Part shown: positions 34,131-45,910 of the stretch, in pieces
Position numbering within the stretch: the first letter of the stretch is position 1
Layout of the letters: each line of letters begins with the position of its first letter
Origin: Panaeolus papilionaceus
Taxonomy: Eukaryota > Basidiomycota > Agaricomycetes > Agaricales
Assembly: GCA_015501605.1 (NCBI GenBank)
Contig: JADNRZ010000025.1
Span: 124,001-188,000 of the forward strand
Direction: 5' to 3'
Length of the DNA: 64,000 bases
Notes under the pieces: model-generated
The model's input: only the letters and a program-made list of their open reading frames with translations
The model's database searches: none
Told to the model about the DNA's origin: nothing
Translations under genes and position numbers: made by a program

Positions 34131-34138
34131 CTCCTTTC

Positions 34139-34640
34139 GCTCAAAGTGGACTGCATGTTCGCATATATGACTCCCTGTTCCGAGTCTTCCTCACCCTCTT
34201 CAAGTCCCACAGATGATATCCTCTGCACTCGCACCTGTCTTTCGTGCGCTTTCAAATGCAAATCTCACCTCTATAGATCCCCAATTGGGGATTCATCCAC
34301 CAGAATAGAAGGGCTTCCTGCTCGAGCTGTGCGCGCAGGAACATTGGTGAGTATTCTGGGAAACAGGTGATATATGGGGAAGGCGGTGAGAAACTAGTGG
34401 TCTATTCGCACAAAGTGGCCTCAAGGAAGCGTGGTTTGATGCGATTTTCCACAACAAGTGACAACCGCATTATGATGTGCGAGGTAGAAAAGGACCATGT
34501 TTGGTCGATTTTTCGCCGGATTCATGAGTGTTGAAGTGTAATATTGCATCTGAATTGATCTAGGGAACAAATCATAATAATTTTGAACAAAAGTGACAGA
34601 AACAACTACCGGCCAAGTTCGAAATGTGCTCCGGGAAGTG
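34139..34640. other. U2 spacer (right of the hAT-like insertion)
   Basis: Resumes the unit spacer with close similarity to 45393-45910. It contains a Cys/Ser-rich open stretch (34122-34370) that is also found in U4 but has no further support. No gene is called. Confidence 0.5.
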
Positions 34641-35448
34641 TGGGTGGGGCGAAGTTGGGGAGTAAACCAGCAATGGGGCCCCGGCAGAGATAAATCTACG
34701 TAAAATGGACAAACATCTCATTTATTTACACTTCATCGTCATATCCCTTTGTGATCCTCGTCCTGATATTCTTCGTTTCCTGAGATACCAGGCGCTGGGA
34801 GCTGGGATTGAAAATGATTTGTCATGGAAATAGGGTTCGAGCGGAGATTGAAATCGACGAACTTCCGGTTCATCCTCTTTCCTGTTCCCCCGTCTTTGCT
34901 CACACATCACCTCGCTATTGGAGTGTCGTCCTCAGTTGCCCTGCTCTTCGCGTTTCACTGGACTCATGAGTGAGCTCCTATTCTCGTGTGATTTCTTTCA
35001 AATATTTATCAAGGGTTGGACTAGGGCTGTTAGGTTGAATGATGATGTTGCGGATGGACAGGACAGTTAGAGGCGCATTCTCCACAGACTTTCATTTCAT
35101 TTCATTTCCGTATTTTGGCGTTCTCATAATTGCTCTCACAAATTACCAATTTTATTGGTGTCTCTTGTCAAAGTCGGCACTTGAATGCGACAGGGAAAGC
35201 GGAACGCCAGTCCGCTCTCGTTCATCGCTTTCTGAGGGACAACCGTAAAACTTCTGCAGTCTTATCTCTCCAGAGTTATGGACCCGTGGACTGCATAACC
35301 CTCTCTGCACCTCTATACGTTTCTTTTCATTTGTTACTCCGAAGGTGGCCTGAAGGTATGTGGGTCTATAAATGCCTTATCATTGTCGTGCTCCATTTCC
35401 TTATTCTCCCCCTCCTCCCTCCCTCTCTCCTTCTCCTCCTTTCTTTAT

Positions 35449-37090
35449 GAAATCAACGATGAAAAGAAACACTGACGAGCGATCCTATATCGCGATTGCA
35501 GATGTTAAGGTTATCAAAGGAAATCCCACCTCACCTGAATAACTCGCAGCGCCTGACGTCACAATATCCCCGCATTCTCTTGGTGTCTGGACGCTCAAAG
35601 TAGCTCATTCCAAGCAGCCATCCCATAGGAATGACTACCGCGAATTTTCATAGCCATACGGCCTCTTCAGCCCCTACTCCTAGGCCTCACGTTTTGCATA
35701 TTCAGCCAGGTCTGGGGCGTGGTCGAAGAAACGGTGATGATGCTGCTGAGCAGGGTGTTATTGAGAGCAGTGGAGAATGGCATGGGGGTTATCATGTGCG
35801 CGGTGGTGATAATACTGGGGTGTGCGCTCTCCATGACATTTACGACCTGGTCGAGGTATGCACCATTCTGTGTATGCGCCTGTTCCGTGATTACTGACCT
35901 TCGTTTCTCAGGGAACTCGCGTTATCGCAGCTGCACACGAGAGTAACGACGCGTTTATTATGTATCTCATGCACGGTATGTCATCTACCATTCTATCTGG
36001 GGTCCCTATTGATCGATTGCCAAAATAGCGCGACTGCGTGTCGACCTCCCCGCATCCCAAGTTATATCCGATCTTCATTGCGCCCATGATTACCAAACTC
36101 TGATCGACTATTTATAGACAATATCTCTGAATCTGAAGCGACTCCCGACAACGCCCGGCAATCCCTCCTCCATCGTCTTGTTGTTCTCCCCCGTCCTCGT
36201 ATCGATCTCACAGATTCTACTCATTTTCCACCTCTCCCGCACCACTGGCAGGCTGCTTTTCGCCATTCTCTGCATACTGAGGCCCGTACGCTGGATCTGT
36301 CTCATCACATCTCAAACGTCGCAGAATTCAAGAAGGCATACGACAAACTCGCCGCCGTCACCGTCGAAGTTGGAAGATGGGTACGAGACGCGGTTGGATC
36401 CGATGCAAGAGTCGTTTAGTGTCGATCTGTATAATGATAAGCAGCATCCGCTTGCGAAGGAGCTGGAGGGGTTGAGGAAGACGATTGACGTGAGTGTAGG
36501 GGAGAAGCAGAGTTTGGTTGCGTGAGTCATTCTTTCTCTGTCTTTCTTAGTAATAGTGTTGTCGTGGTACTGATGTTTTCTGCTGCCTTCCTAGCGCGCA
36601 TACATGATGCGCTTCCATTCCAACCCCATCAAATTCGTCGCCGTGGACGAACCCAGTTCAGCACTGGACGCAGAGGCGTAGCTCCGACCATTCCAGAGAC
36701 TCGTTAATGCTAGAGAGGGAAAGACTATGGTATTCATGATGCACCGATTTGGAGGCCTGGTTAAGGAGGCCGATTTAGTAGTGTGAGTATCTTATCCTCT
36801 TCGCGCCGTCTTTTTTCTTGTCCTGGTCTCTCTGTTTTTCTTAGTTGATTTCGCTCCTTCATTCTGTTTAATTCAATATGAGACTTCACTTAACCCACTA
36901 CTGACCGTCAATGATCAATAGGTGCATGAAAAAGGGCACAATAGCCGAGATGGGCACACACGAGGAGTTGATGAAGAAAGACGGCGAGTATGCGAAGATA
37001 ATATTGACACCAATGCGTTTGCGTTGGTGGGGTCTTGGGTGGTGGTGACAATGACAGTTACAGTGCCGTGAGTGGTAGTGCGTATGAGGT
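35449..37090 (+). pseudogene. ABC exporter pseudogene, unit U3
   Basis: An early stop lies in the N-terminal exon (cctgaataactc, about 35535). A deletion joins the KKAYDKLA segment directly to LEDGYETRLDP (near 36370), which removes the end of the membrane domain and Walker A. The remaining NBD pieces are the signature exon (to 36522) and a degraded Walker B exon (36600-36785) with a stop (gaggcgtag). The final exon is frameshifted. Compared with U5, the H-loop exon shows catgatg for cgtgacg, two CpG transitions. Confidence 0.85.
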
Positions 37091-37491
37091 GGGGAGTTCG
37101 GGAGATACCAGTTAAGCACAAAGTACAGTGATCTGAACAATGTCAAGTTTCATTACAGACGAATTGTAGGTTAAACATGATTAATGAATTCAATATGAGA
37201 TGGAATTATCTCGACCTAAGAGCTGGAACACCCCACTCTGTATTTATTTCGGTTGTCGAGTGCCGATATTCATCAAGCGAGCTTCAGTTTCACGAGTCCC
37301 AGTGATCAAGATAAGCGCAAACTTCAAGACTCAAGTTTTCATGTGACTTGCCATGCTAAATCCACGAGGCAAGCTGACAATGCCGTGGATTGCTCGGAAT
37401 GCAAGTTTGCTGCGCTTCTATCGCTTTATCTCTCACCACCATCGCCCTTTTATAAACCGTAATCCTAACCCCACCATCGCCACCCTTTGTC

Positions 37492-37695
37492 ATGAATATT
37501 GGCCCCGCTGGTTACCTAAACTTGAGGATCAACGGCCCTATCTCTGCAAAACATGTTGAATCGGATGAAATAGAGGAGCCGGGACTGCTATTGTACGAAT
37601 TCCACTCTTCCCCTCCACTAGCACTAAGCCTGACGGACATGATCAATGCTAACATAGAATTGTGGGACCTACTGGAGCCGGAAAGAGCACCGTAA
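37492..37695 (+). pseudogene. 5' fragment of the P-loop GTPase gene, unit U3
   Basis: Only exons 1 and 2 remain: an ATG at 37492 in the MNIGPAGYLNL context shared with U5, and the short exon that encodes GPTGAGKST. Homology stops soon after the second donor site, so the G3 and G4 motifs and C-terminal half are lost. The donor itself is altered (gtaaaat for gtaagcg). Confidence 0.75.
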
Positions 37696-37725
37696 AATTA
37701 TTTCTTTAAGTGACCACTAAATATG

Positions 37726-38458
37726 ATATTTTCTGCAACTATGTTTGCACCGGTCTTCGCCTCAGTACCATTCCTAACTCCGAGGGTGGGCTCAAGGTTC
37801 AGATGATGACAATGACGAGTCTCCGGCAGATGACTAGATTTGTGCGCTGGTATTTTGTTGTGCTTTAGTTCTGTGACCATGTCAGCCTCGTTATATAGAG
37901 ACACGGGCCCATGTTTCGTGTTCCGTTCTACCTCTTGTATTTTTTGGTAATCTACGACATATACAGTATACTTATGTCATGGATATATGACCCCTTTTCC
38001 CCTGGAACCGAAATGGGACTCGGATATATGTCTGGTATAAGCTTTATTATGTCGAGCGGCACTACCCTGAGCGATACCAAACATGTGTCAACCAAGTGGT
38101 GGTCTTCTTGAAGTTCGACGTCAGACGTCAGAAGTGCAATTCCTGCCGTGGACTTCCCGCCAACCGTACTGGGTATAAGGGCTCAACGCAAAATTTTCGA
38201 CATGAAAGGGTGATCACAAGGAACCAATGATACAAGTCCCAGTTCTATGGGGGTTCATTAGGTACAACTAATCCAAGTTATTCTTCAACGTCTCGAAATC
38301 GGAAGAGTGTACTCGCAGAGAAAGTAGGAGGGCATGGTGAGAAGGAGGAGGCAGGAGGAGGCGGGAGGAGATAGTGATCAGGTGATATGGTGTCGTCATT
38401 GGTCGATCATTTTCAATCTCCGCTTGAAACAAAAGTGTAACGCCGATGACGAGTCATT
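37726..38458. other. Region between U3 and the hAT-like element, nothing recognised
   Basis: No similarity to the other units is seen. Short open stretches (for example 37911-38111) have no support. A purine-rich run (38335-38375, repeats of ggagga) stands out. It may be older host sequence exposed by the deletion that truncated U3. Confidence 0.4.
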
Positions 38459-39552
38459 CCCAGTCAAAACCGGCTCCGCAACCTTCTGCATGATCTGGGA
38501 CTCTCTGCACAGGTCTGCGTCTGTCTGAGAAATCTGCAAAATCCGCAAAAATCTGCGTTTTAACGACGTTCGAAAGTTGGCAATGAAAATAAAGTTTATT
38601 TGTGAGCGTCTCGAGTTGAAAATATCAAAGACAATCTGACTCGCCCTAAGGACATTTGGCCTTAACTTGACCACATAAATGCCCTCGTTATCCTATGGGG
38701 AGCCTACTGCCTTGTTTCAAACTCAGCTTGAAATGGGCATGTGTTGGATTTCGACGCAATCTTGACGCTTCAATCAACTCTTTCACCTTCCACCATCTCC
38801 CTTCTCTTTCCTTCTCCTCCCTTCTCCTCCCGCTCTCTAACGCACCTGTTCCTTTAGTCAGATAATTATCTGGGGACTGATTCACGCGAGTCTCACTACC
38901 GTGTTCAGGCCAGTACAGGTGAGATAATTTGACATGTGCTCCAACAGTAAACACCCGTTTCACCATACAACCACCCATACAGTGATCGAGTACCTGGAAC
39001 CACCCTGATCACAAGCTGTTGCATCATCATCACAGGTGAGCCTATATTATTCCATTTCTTGTGTTTAAACGCGCATATACTTATGTATTGACGCAGGCAT
39101 GAACTTAGTCAAATCTTTTTGCTTATGGTATGTGTGATCATCACCGTGACATATCTCATCATTTACATGTAACTGACCTACATCCATGCCACTCCAGAAC
39201 ACCCGTCTCAAGTCGCTAAATAAGCTTCATAGGTAGGTTGATGTAGATACTCTGTAGTATACTCTTCTGGGTGTTTTTCTTATGATGAATATAATCAGAA
39301 TTTGTGTATTTTTACAAGCATCAGATAAGCGCGGAATTGTGCAGAATTCAATCAAAATCTGCATTATTCTGATGAGAATAAGACGCGATACTCCTCGGAC
39401 GAGTGCAGAAGTGATGAAATATCTGCACAAAATCTGCTCTGCTCTGGAATTTTCTGAGGTCCAGAAAAATCTCAGACAAATGCAGAGTAGTGCAGCACAT
39501 TGCATATATCCAGCGGATAACCGCAGATTAGTGCGGAGCCGATTTTGACTGG
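38459..39552. mobile_element. Second non-autonomous hAT-like element, 1.1 kb
   Basis: GAGTCATT flanks both sides (38451-38458 and 39553-39560). The ends form an inverted repeat with the core CCAGTCAAAA-CGGCTCCGCA (left 38460-38480; right end read in reverse, 39552-39532). Subterminal sequence on both sides repeats variants of aaaatctgc (38520-38560; 39410-39450). An 8-bp duplication and CAG-type ends fit hAT. No transposase frame is seen. There is one extra C at the left tip, so the exact end is uncertain by a base. Confidence 0.65.
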
Positions 39553-39560
39553 GAGTCATT

Positions 39561-40216
39561 TCCAACCACCACCAGCTCATCAGCTGTCGACACGAGTCTA
39601 TCTTTTGTCTATCTCGCAGTTTTCAAGGCTCCTTTTGGAACAAATGAGAGCTGTCATTGTCCTACTCTGCCCTCACTGCTACCGACAATGAACCAGCGAC
39701 TACCGCTACACTGGAACTTCACCTCTATCATCGACGGTAACCTCAATTTCTGTGTAATTTCAGTCCCATAATTGACTTTTTCAATAGACGTATCCATCTA
39801 TATCGGCGCGCCCAGCTGCATTTTCCAGAGCAGGCCATATAGAGTCCAGATGAATCGAGTTACATCACTGACTGTGCGCTGTGCATCCTGTACATGACAT
39901 TTCTTCCCCTGCTCGACCACGAGGCTTGTTCATTCCCACTCGCTTTACCACAACATCCGTGCCCACGACATTGAGCCCCTTATTCGGTGATCTCCGTCCA
40001 TTACGCCGAATATGTTCAAAGAGGCATCGAGGCGCGCAGCGTGGCTGTTCAACAAACTCAACCATCCCTATATCGACTCACTCTGGGTAACCGACGTCAC
40101 TCCCTGCAATATTTGTCTTGCCAGATTCCTACTCTGATTCCCATGAGAGTAACATCATTCACAGCACAACCTATCTGGAGTCATCAATCCGTCGATCGCG
40201 TGCCCCTCCCTGTCTT
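39561..40216. other. Unrecognised region upstream of U4
   Basis: Not homologous to the leaders of the other units. Overlapping open stretches on both strands (39865-40090) have no supporting feature. One + strand reading has a peptide-like run (FNKLNHPYIDSLWVTD, about 40045-40090) that might belong to a decayed gene, but I cannot identify it. Confidence 0.35.
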
Positions 40217-40338
40217 GATATGGTGGCGATGAAGGTATGTGGGTCTATATATGCCTCATGAATGTCGTGCTCCATCTTCCTTGCTCTCTCTCCTTCTTCC
40301 CTACTCTTTTTCTGGCTCCCTCTTTACAGCGATAACGA

Positions 40339-42861
40339 TGACAGACAACACTGACAAGAAATCCCCCGTCGCGACTCCAGATGTTGAACCCGCCAAAGAA
40401 AATCTCACCTCACCCGAGAAACTCGCAGAGCGCGACATCACTATCTCAACGCACTCTCTTGGTGTCTGGAGGCTCAATCATACCCGCTCTTCATCAAGCT
40501 CACGAAGGACGTTTACCACGTCTCCCCCCGACTCTTCACGTTTTATATCTTTAGTCAGGTATGGGGCGCAGTTGAAGAAGCGGTGATGATGCAGCTGAGC
40601 AGTGTGTTGTTGTGGGGGGTGGAGAATGGGCTGAAGACTGGGAAATCAGATGTCTGGGGCATTGCGAGCGCTGTGGTGATGAGATTAGGTTGTGCGCTCT
40701 TCGCAGCGTTTATGGTGTGGGAGGGGTGTGAATCACTCTTTAATGCGTCGGTTCCGTGAATGTTGACTCTTACTTCGCAGTGAACTCGCGTTATCTCAGC
40801 TGCGCACTAGAGTAACGACGCATTTTAATATGTATCTCATGCATGGTTCGTGATCTTCCATTCTATCCGGAATCTGTATTGATTGATTACCAAAATAGCA
40901 CGACTGCGTGTTGACCTCCCTACATCCCAAGGTATATCCGATCTTTATGACTTTTTCACGTTTATCAAGCTCTGATCAACCCGTTACAGACAAAACCTCC
41001 GAATGCGAAGCAACGCGCAACAACGCCCGGCAGTCGCTCTCCGACATCATTTCCTTTTTTTCCTCAGTTCTTGTCTCACTGTCGAGATCCTGCTCATCTT
41101 CCACGTCTCCCATACCACTGGCGCGCCGATCTTCGCCATTCTCTGCATCCTGAGGCCGGTCGTGGGGTTATTGGGCACGAAGAGTATGTGGGACAAGGCG
41201 TGTTACGGATACGTCAACAACGTCGATTACGTGCGGATGAAGAGCTTGACCGATTTCGCGGGTGGAACGTATAGGCAGGATATCATTAGCGGGAACTTGG
41301 GGGAGTGGATTATGAGTGGTACGTTTCCTCCTTGAGCCGACTAGTGTTTATGAAACTCATTCGTTTTGGATTGACAGAATTCAAGAAAGCCTACGACAAA
41401 CTCGCCAACGTCACTGTTGAGCACCCCTACATGCTCTATGACCGGACCGAAACGCCCTTCCGGGATATGATGCTCAAAGCCCTAGGCGATCTCCCCATGG
41501 TTTGTTGCGCACTTCTCGTTGAGCTCGCTAGCAATCCTCCAACAGAGCTCAGCGTGGCTAGGGTACTCCCTCGGCAGGGTGTTTCAGAGCAGTGAGACGT
41601 TCAGGCAGGCAGTGATGAGCGCGAGGCAGCTGTATGAGGCTGGGAATGTGGTTAATAATTTGAGCGATGGCGTGGTTGCGTATCCTGCGCCGGAGGACGA
41701 GAAGGCGGGGAAGGGTATGGCATTCGAGTTGTAGTGCGTGTTTCGTTCATCTCACTTCTTTCACTTGGTTCATTGGTACTGGTGTGGCATGACCATAGGA
41801 ATGTCACGTTCTCAATCCAAACAAAACGCCCTATCCGGTGTCTCCCTCTCCATCACACCCAACCAACTCCTCGTCATTGTTGGCACCAATGGATCAGGCA
41901 AATCCACGCTTCCCCGCATTCTGTCTCGTTTATACGACCCCACCTCGGGTGAAGTATGCATCGACGGACGAGCGTCGTCCTCGTACAGAGTTGGAGACCT
42001 GCACAAAGCCACCGCCATCCTCTCCCAAGATAATTCACTTTATCCCCTCACCCTCGCTGAAAACATCGGGATCGGGTTCCCTGAACGCTCATCCGACATG
42101 GACCTAATCAGGCAGGCGGCGGAGGAGGGCGGTGCGGTTGATGTCATTAAGAAGCTAGAGGATGGGTACGAGACCCGGTTGGATCCGATGCAAGAGTCGT
42201 TTAGTGTCAATCTCTATAATGATAAGCAGCATCCTCTTGCGAAGGAGCTGGAGGGGTTGAGGAAGACGATTGATGTGAGTGGAGGCGAGAAGCAGAAGTT
42301 GGTTGCGTGAGTCATGCTTTCTGTCTTTTTCAACGCGTTGTCGTGATATTGATGTTTTCTATTACCTTCCCAGTGCGCGTACCTTCATGCACTTCCACTC
42401 CAACCTCATCAAATTCGTCGCCGTGGACGAGCCAAGTTCAGCACTGGACGCAGAGGCGGAGGTACGACTGTTCCAAAGACTCGTAAAAGCGAGAGAGGGG
42501 AAGACGATGGTATTCGTAACGCACCGTTTCGGTGGGTTGGTTAAGGAGGCCGATTTAGTAGTGTGAGTGTCTTATCGTTTTCGCGTCGTCTTTTTTCTCG
42601 TGTGGATTCCTCTGTTTGTCTGACTGGATTTCACTCCTTTATTCCCTCATACTTTCGATTTTCACTTTTTAATTCAACGTGAGACTAAACTCAATACTGA
42701 CTTTCGATGATCACAGGTGCATGAAAGACGCCACGATTGCCGAGATTGGCACGCACGAGGAGTTGATGAAGAAAGACGGCGAGTATGCCAAGTTGTATAA
42801 TATTCAAGCCAATGCGTTCGCGCCTGGTGGGGGCGTGAGTGAGGGTGTTGCGAGTGCGTAG
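40339..42861 (+). pseudogene. ABC exporter pseudogene, unit U4 (most complete copy)
   Basis: The start MTDNTDKKSPVATPDVEPAK is followed by a membrane-domain part (GIASAVVMRLGCALFAAF; EILLIFHVSHTTGAPIFAIL; KKAYDKLANVTVEHPYMLYD) and a full NBD: Walker A GTNGSGKST (41882-41908), Q-loop region SQDNSLYPLTLAENIGIG, signature VSGGEKQKL, Walker B VAVDEPSSALDAEA, H-loop VTHRFGG, and the end exon CMKDATIAEIGTHEELM (stop at 42859-42861). Family knowledge: half-size ABC exporter with NBD at the C-terminus. Defects relative to U2: loss of about 50 nt near 40475, a frame change near 41530 and a 14-nt loss near 41814 just before the NBD. The NBD exons alone remain open (41815-42310, 42375-42566, 42718-42861). 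Confidence 0.85.
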
Positions 42862-43280
42862 GCGATGGATATACCAGGCAACATGGGAAAGGGGAGATTA
42901 AACCCAATTAAACGTCGAGTACGCGTGATATGGACACTATTGAATTTGATTCGGTTAGAGATGAATTGTAGATTATATATGATTAATGAATAAAACATGT
43001 ATTGAATTAACTTCTATCACCGTTGATATTTATGTCGGCTCTCGAGTGACGATGAAGTGGGCTTCGGTTTCGCCGGTCGTGCTGATCGAGATAACCAGAA
43101 ACTTCCAGGCTGAAGCTATCATGTGACTTGCCATGCTTAATCCACGAGGCAAGCTGACGACGCCTTAGATTGTTCTAAATGCAAGTTTTCTGCGATGGTG
43201 TCGCTTCCTCTCTCACCACTATCGCGCTTCTTCTAAACCATAATCCTATCCTGACATTCATCACTGCTTTCTCCAACATT

Positions 43281-44757
43281 ATGAATATCGACCCCGCTGA
43301 TTATCCGAACTTGAATATCGATGGCCCTATCACTGCAAAGCTTGCCATTTCACCCTATCGAGTAAACTTACATGGTGTAATATTGTACGAATGCCACTCT
43401 TCCCCTCCATGAGCACTAAACCTGACATACATGATCAATGCGAACACAGAATTGTAGGACCTACTGGAGCTGGAAAGAGCACTGTAAGCGGCAAACAAAT
43501 ATCGCATTTCCACTTCTACTGAACTATGTATACATCGTCGTCCCACAGTTCATTGAGGCACTCGCACAAGACCCTTCCCTCCGTATTTCCAGTAATCAAT
43601 TGGAGGGGTTCACGCAAACTGTCAATACCTACAGCCTCATGAATGTCAATAGTTCTGGGCTCAAGATATCGCTTGTTGATGTACCTGGCTTTGCCGACAC
43701 CACGATTTCTATGACAAATATTGTCTCCATGCTGAAAGAATGGATGCAAGAGTCTCGGTGAGTGCATGTGGATGCCTGCACCTTGTATATACCCTCATTT
43801 TATGCACCAGAGCCAGGAACCTTGGTCGCATATTATATTTCACTCCTATTCATAGTGTGCGCCTCCCTGGCAGCCACAGAGAGGTGCTTCGTACCTTTCA
43901 AGCGCTCACAGGTGCCAAGACAGCAGGCAACATCACTATTGTAACTTCCATGTGGGACAACCTTTGGGGAGATTCAGCAAAGCAAAGGGCAGAAAGCAAC
44001 TTTAACCAGCTTCAGGACACTGTTTGGAAAGTATGAGGTTTGGCTTTATTCTCTGTTTTATGCAAACTCTGATCTGTGTATTTAGGAGTTTGTTGATGAA
44101 GGCGCTCAGATTGTCAAGTTCCACAATACTCAAGAATCTGTGCTCTCTATCCTCAATACTGCCTTCAGAGAGTTAGTAACGGTTGAATTTGGTCTCGAAA
44201 TCCAATTCCATGGAAGGAAACAGCTCAAATCCGCTCTGTTTGCCAACCATCTCATGGATGATCTCCAAAGCCGAATCCAGAACCTCGAGATAGAACTAGC
44301 CAGTACCGACATGGACTTGAAAGGTGCATCGGAACGAGGCGATGACCGGCTTGCATCTACCCTCATCCCCAAGCTGAAGGAGATAGAGACGCTTCTCACA
44401 AAATTCAAACAGGAACTTTACGACGAATTTGGGATTGTCCTGCCATCGTTATCCGATGTCCCTTCTGCCATCGGTGGACCATCCAACACCGACACTCCCG
44501 TCATGACTCCCCAGCCATTCGAATCAGTCGCCCCTCATGCCATGCCTTCATCTTTTACTCCATCCCCAGCGGCTGAGCTGGAGACAACTCTCCAGCCACC
44601 GCTCCCTACACAAACCCCCGGTTCCCCATCTGACCAACCTGAGGCCCATGTTTCTGCAATCTTTGATCCCATCCAACTGAAGCAACGGCTTCTCACTCGT
44701 GTCATCGGCTCGTTGAAGTGTTGGGGTGACGCCATGGCGGACCGTCATGAGGCTTGA
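43281..44757 (+). CDS. P-loop GTPase, intact copy (unit U4)
   Basis: Five exons: 43281-43384, 43450-43483, 43549-43757, 43811-44030, 44086-44757, giving 412 residues. G1/P-loop GPTGAGKST is at residues 38-46 and is carried by a 34-nt exon. A candidate switch Thr is T68, G3 DVPGFADT starts at D90, and TSMWD (161-165) stands where the G4 motif is expected; fungal relatives often have T-N-M-W there in place of NKxD. A coiled-coil-like region (about 240-300) and a Pro/Ser/Thr-rich tail end with a conserved SLKCWGDA motif. Family knowledge: resembles the AIG1/septin-like P-loop GTPases found in multiple copies in mushroom genomes, with unknown cellular role. An in-frame ATG at 43179 would add 34 residues; 43281 is preferred because it is shared by all copies. 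Confidence 0.9.
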
Positions 44758-45910
44758 CCTCCCTGCTTCGGGTTCAAAGTTCATAATTCATAGATACCCA
44801 AGATTCTCAAACTTCGTGGATTTACATTTCCGCTTCAATTCATCTATGTAGCTCAGAGTAAAATTTGTGATTTTCTGCTCATGTATATAATGTTCTTTTC
44901 GGTGCCCCAGTGCATGGCTTCTTCTTGTTTCCGCGCATTGTTTTTAGGCCCCGTACTTTCCATGAGTCCATGAATAGACCCAATGAACCGTTGGGTCAAT
45001 GAGGTTAAATCGGATCATACCTGACACCTTGTTCATGAAATCGTTGAACAAAGTAGGGTGGTTGCCGCTGCGATGATGGTGCTTGGACCATCGGTTGTTA
45101 CAATGACTCGTTATTTCCATCAAGGTGAGTCAGCCATTGACGTGGCTTCTTATGAGTCCTTATGTGATTGTACCATCACCTCATTTTTTCTTCTCTTGCT
45201 TTACAACCATCCTCTTCTATTTCCTCTTAATTCTTGTTTCACATCACCATCTGGATGGTTCATGCATTGAGCGCTGCATCTATCCACATTCTTTCATATT
45301 CTATATTGTAATTTTAAACTAATTCACGCCAAATGGTCGCCCATTTCATGAATCCTATGACTACTGTTCACCACCCCGACCCACCCCTTTCACTCGAAGT
45401 GGACTGCATGTTCGCATATATGACTCCCTGCTCCGAGTCCTCCTCGCCCTCTACAAGTACCACAGATGATATCCTCTGCACTCGCACCTGTCATTCGTGC
45501 GCTTTCAAATGCAAATCTCACCTCTATAGATCGTCAATTGGGGATTCATCCACCAGAATAGAAGGGCTTCCTGCTCGAGCTGTGCGCGCAGGAACACCGG
45601 TGAGTATTCTGAAAAAAGGGCCATACATAGGGAAGGCGGTGAGGTGAGGAAACTAGTGGCTATTCGCACAAAGTGGACTCTGGGGAGCGTGGTTTGATGT
45701 GATTTTTCACCACAAGTGACAACCGCATCATGATGTGCGAGGTAGAAAAGGACCATATTTGATCGATTTTTCGCCGGATTCATGAGAGTTGAAGTGTAAT
45801 ATTGCATCTGAATTGACTTATGGAACAAATCATAATAATTCTGAACAAAAGTGACAGAAACAAATACCGACTAAGTTCGACATGTGCTCCGGGAAGTGTG
45901 GGTGGGGCGA
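44758..45910. other. U4 spacer, no gene recognised
   Basis: Spacer between the U4 GTPase and the U5 leader, close to the U2 spacer except that it lacks the hAT-like element. It contains the short inverted repeat GACCCAA...TTGGGTC (44977-44997). The single CCCCTTTC near 45385 marks the empty site of the hAT-like insertion. Confidence 0.6.

Larger units (their letters stand above)
9286..34640 (+). repeat. Tandem unit U2 (carries the CACTA-1 and a hAT-like insertion)
   Basis: Second unit: leader, ABC pseudogene, GTPase gene, spacer. It is about 25 kb long because of an 18.1-kb CACTA insertion in the GTPase and a 1.3-kb hAT-like insertion in the spacer. Removing both leaves about 5.9 kb, the size of a full unit. 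Confidence 0.75.
34641..37725 (+). repeat. Tandem unit U3 (truncated)
   Basis: Leader (gagtaaaccagcaatgg...), internally deleted ABC pseudogene, and the first two exons of the GTPase; homology then ends at about 37725. It is closest to U5: both share the same ABC deletion, and 35551-36603 is identical by eye to 46801-47853. Confidence 0.75.
40217..45910 (+). repeat. Tandem unit U4 (best preserved)
   Basis: Contains the fullest ABC pseudogene and the intact GTPase gene, then a spacer. It is free of transposons, so it serves as the empty-site reference for the insertions in U2. Confidence 0.75.

Noticed and set aside
36178..36525. 115-codon frame in U3 (and the identical one at 47428-47775 in U5) as a small functional gene
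   Set aside because: It is the out-of-context join of ABC fragments across a deletion and an unspliced intron, with no Walker A and no start context. It is identical in both units because the whole block is identical.
39865..40090. Overlapping open frames on both strands as a gene
   Set aside because: Neither frame has a recognisable motif, splice partner or homologue in the window. Overlapping frames of this size occur by chance.
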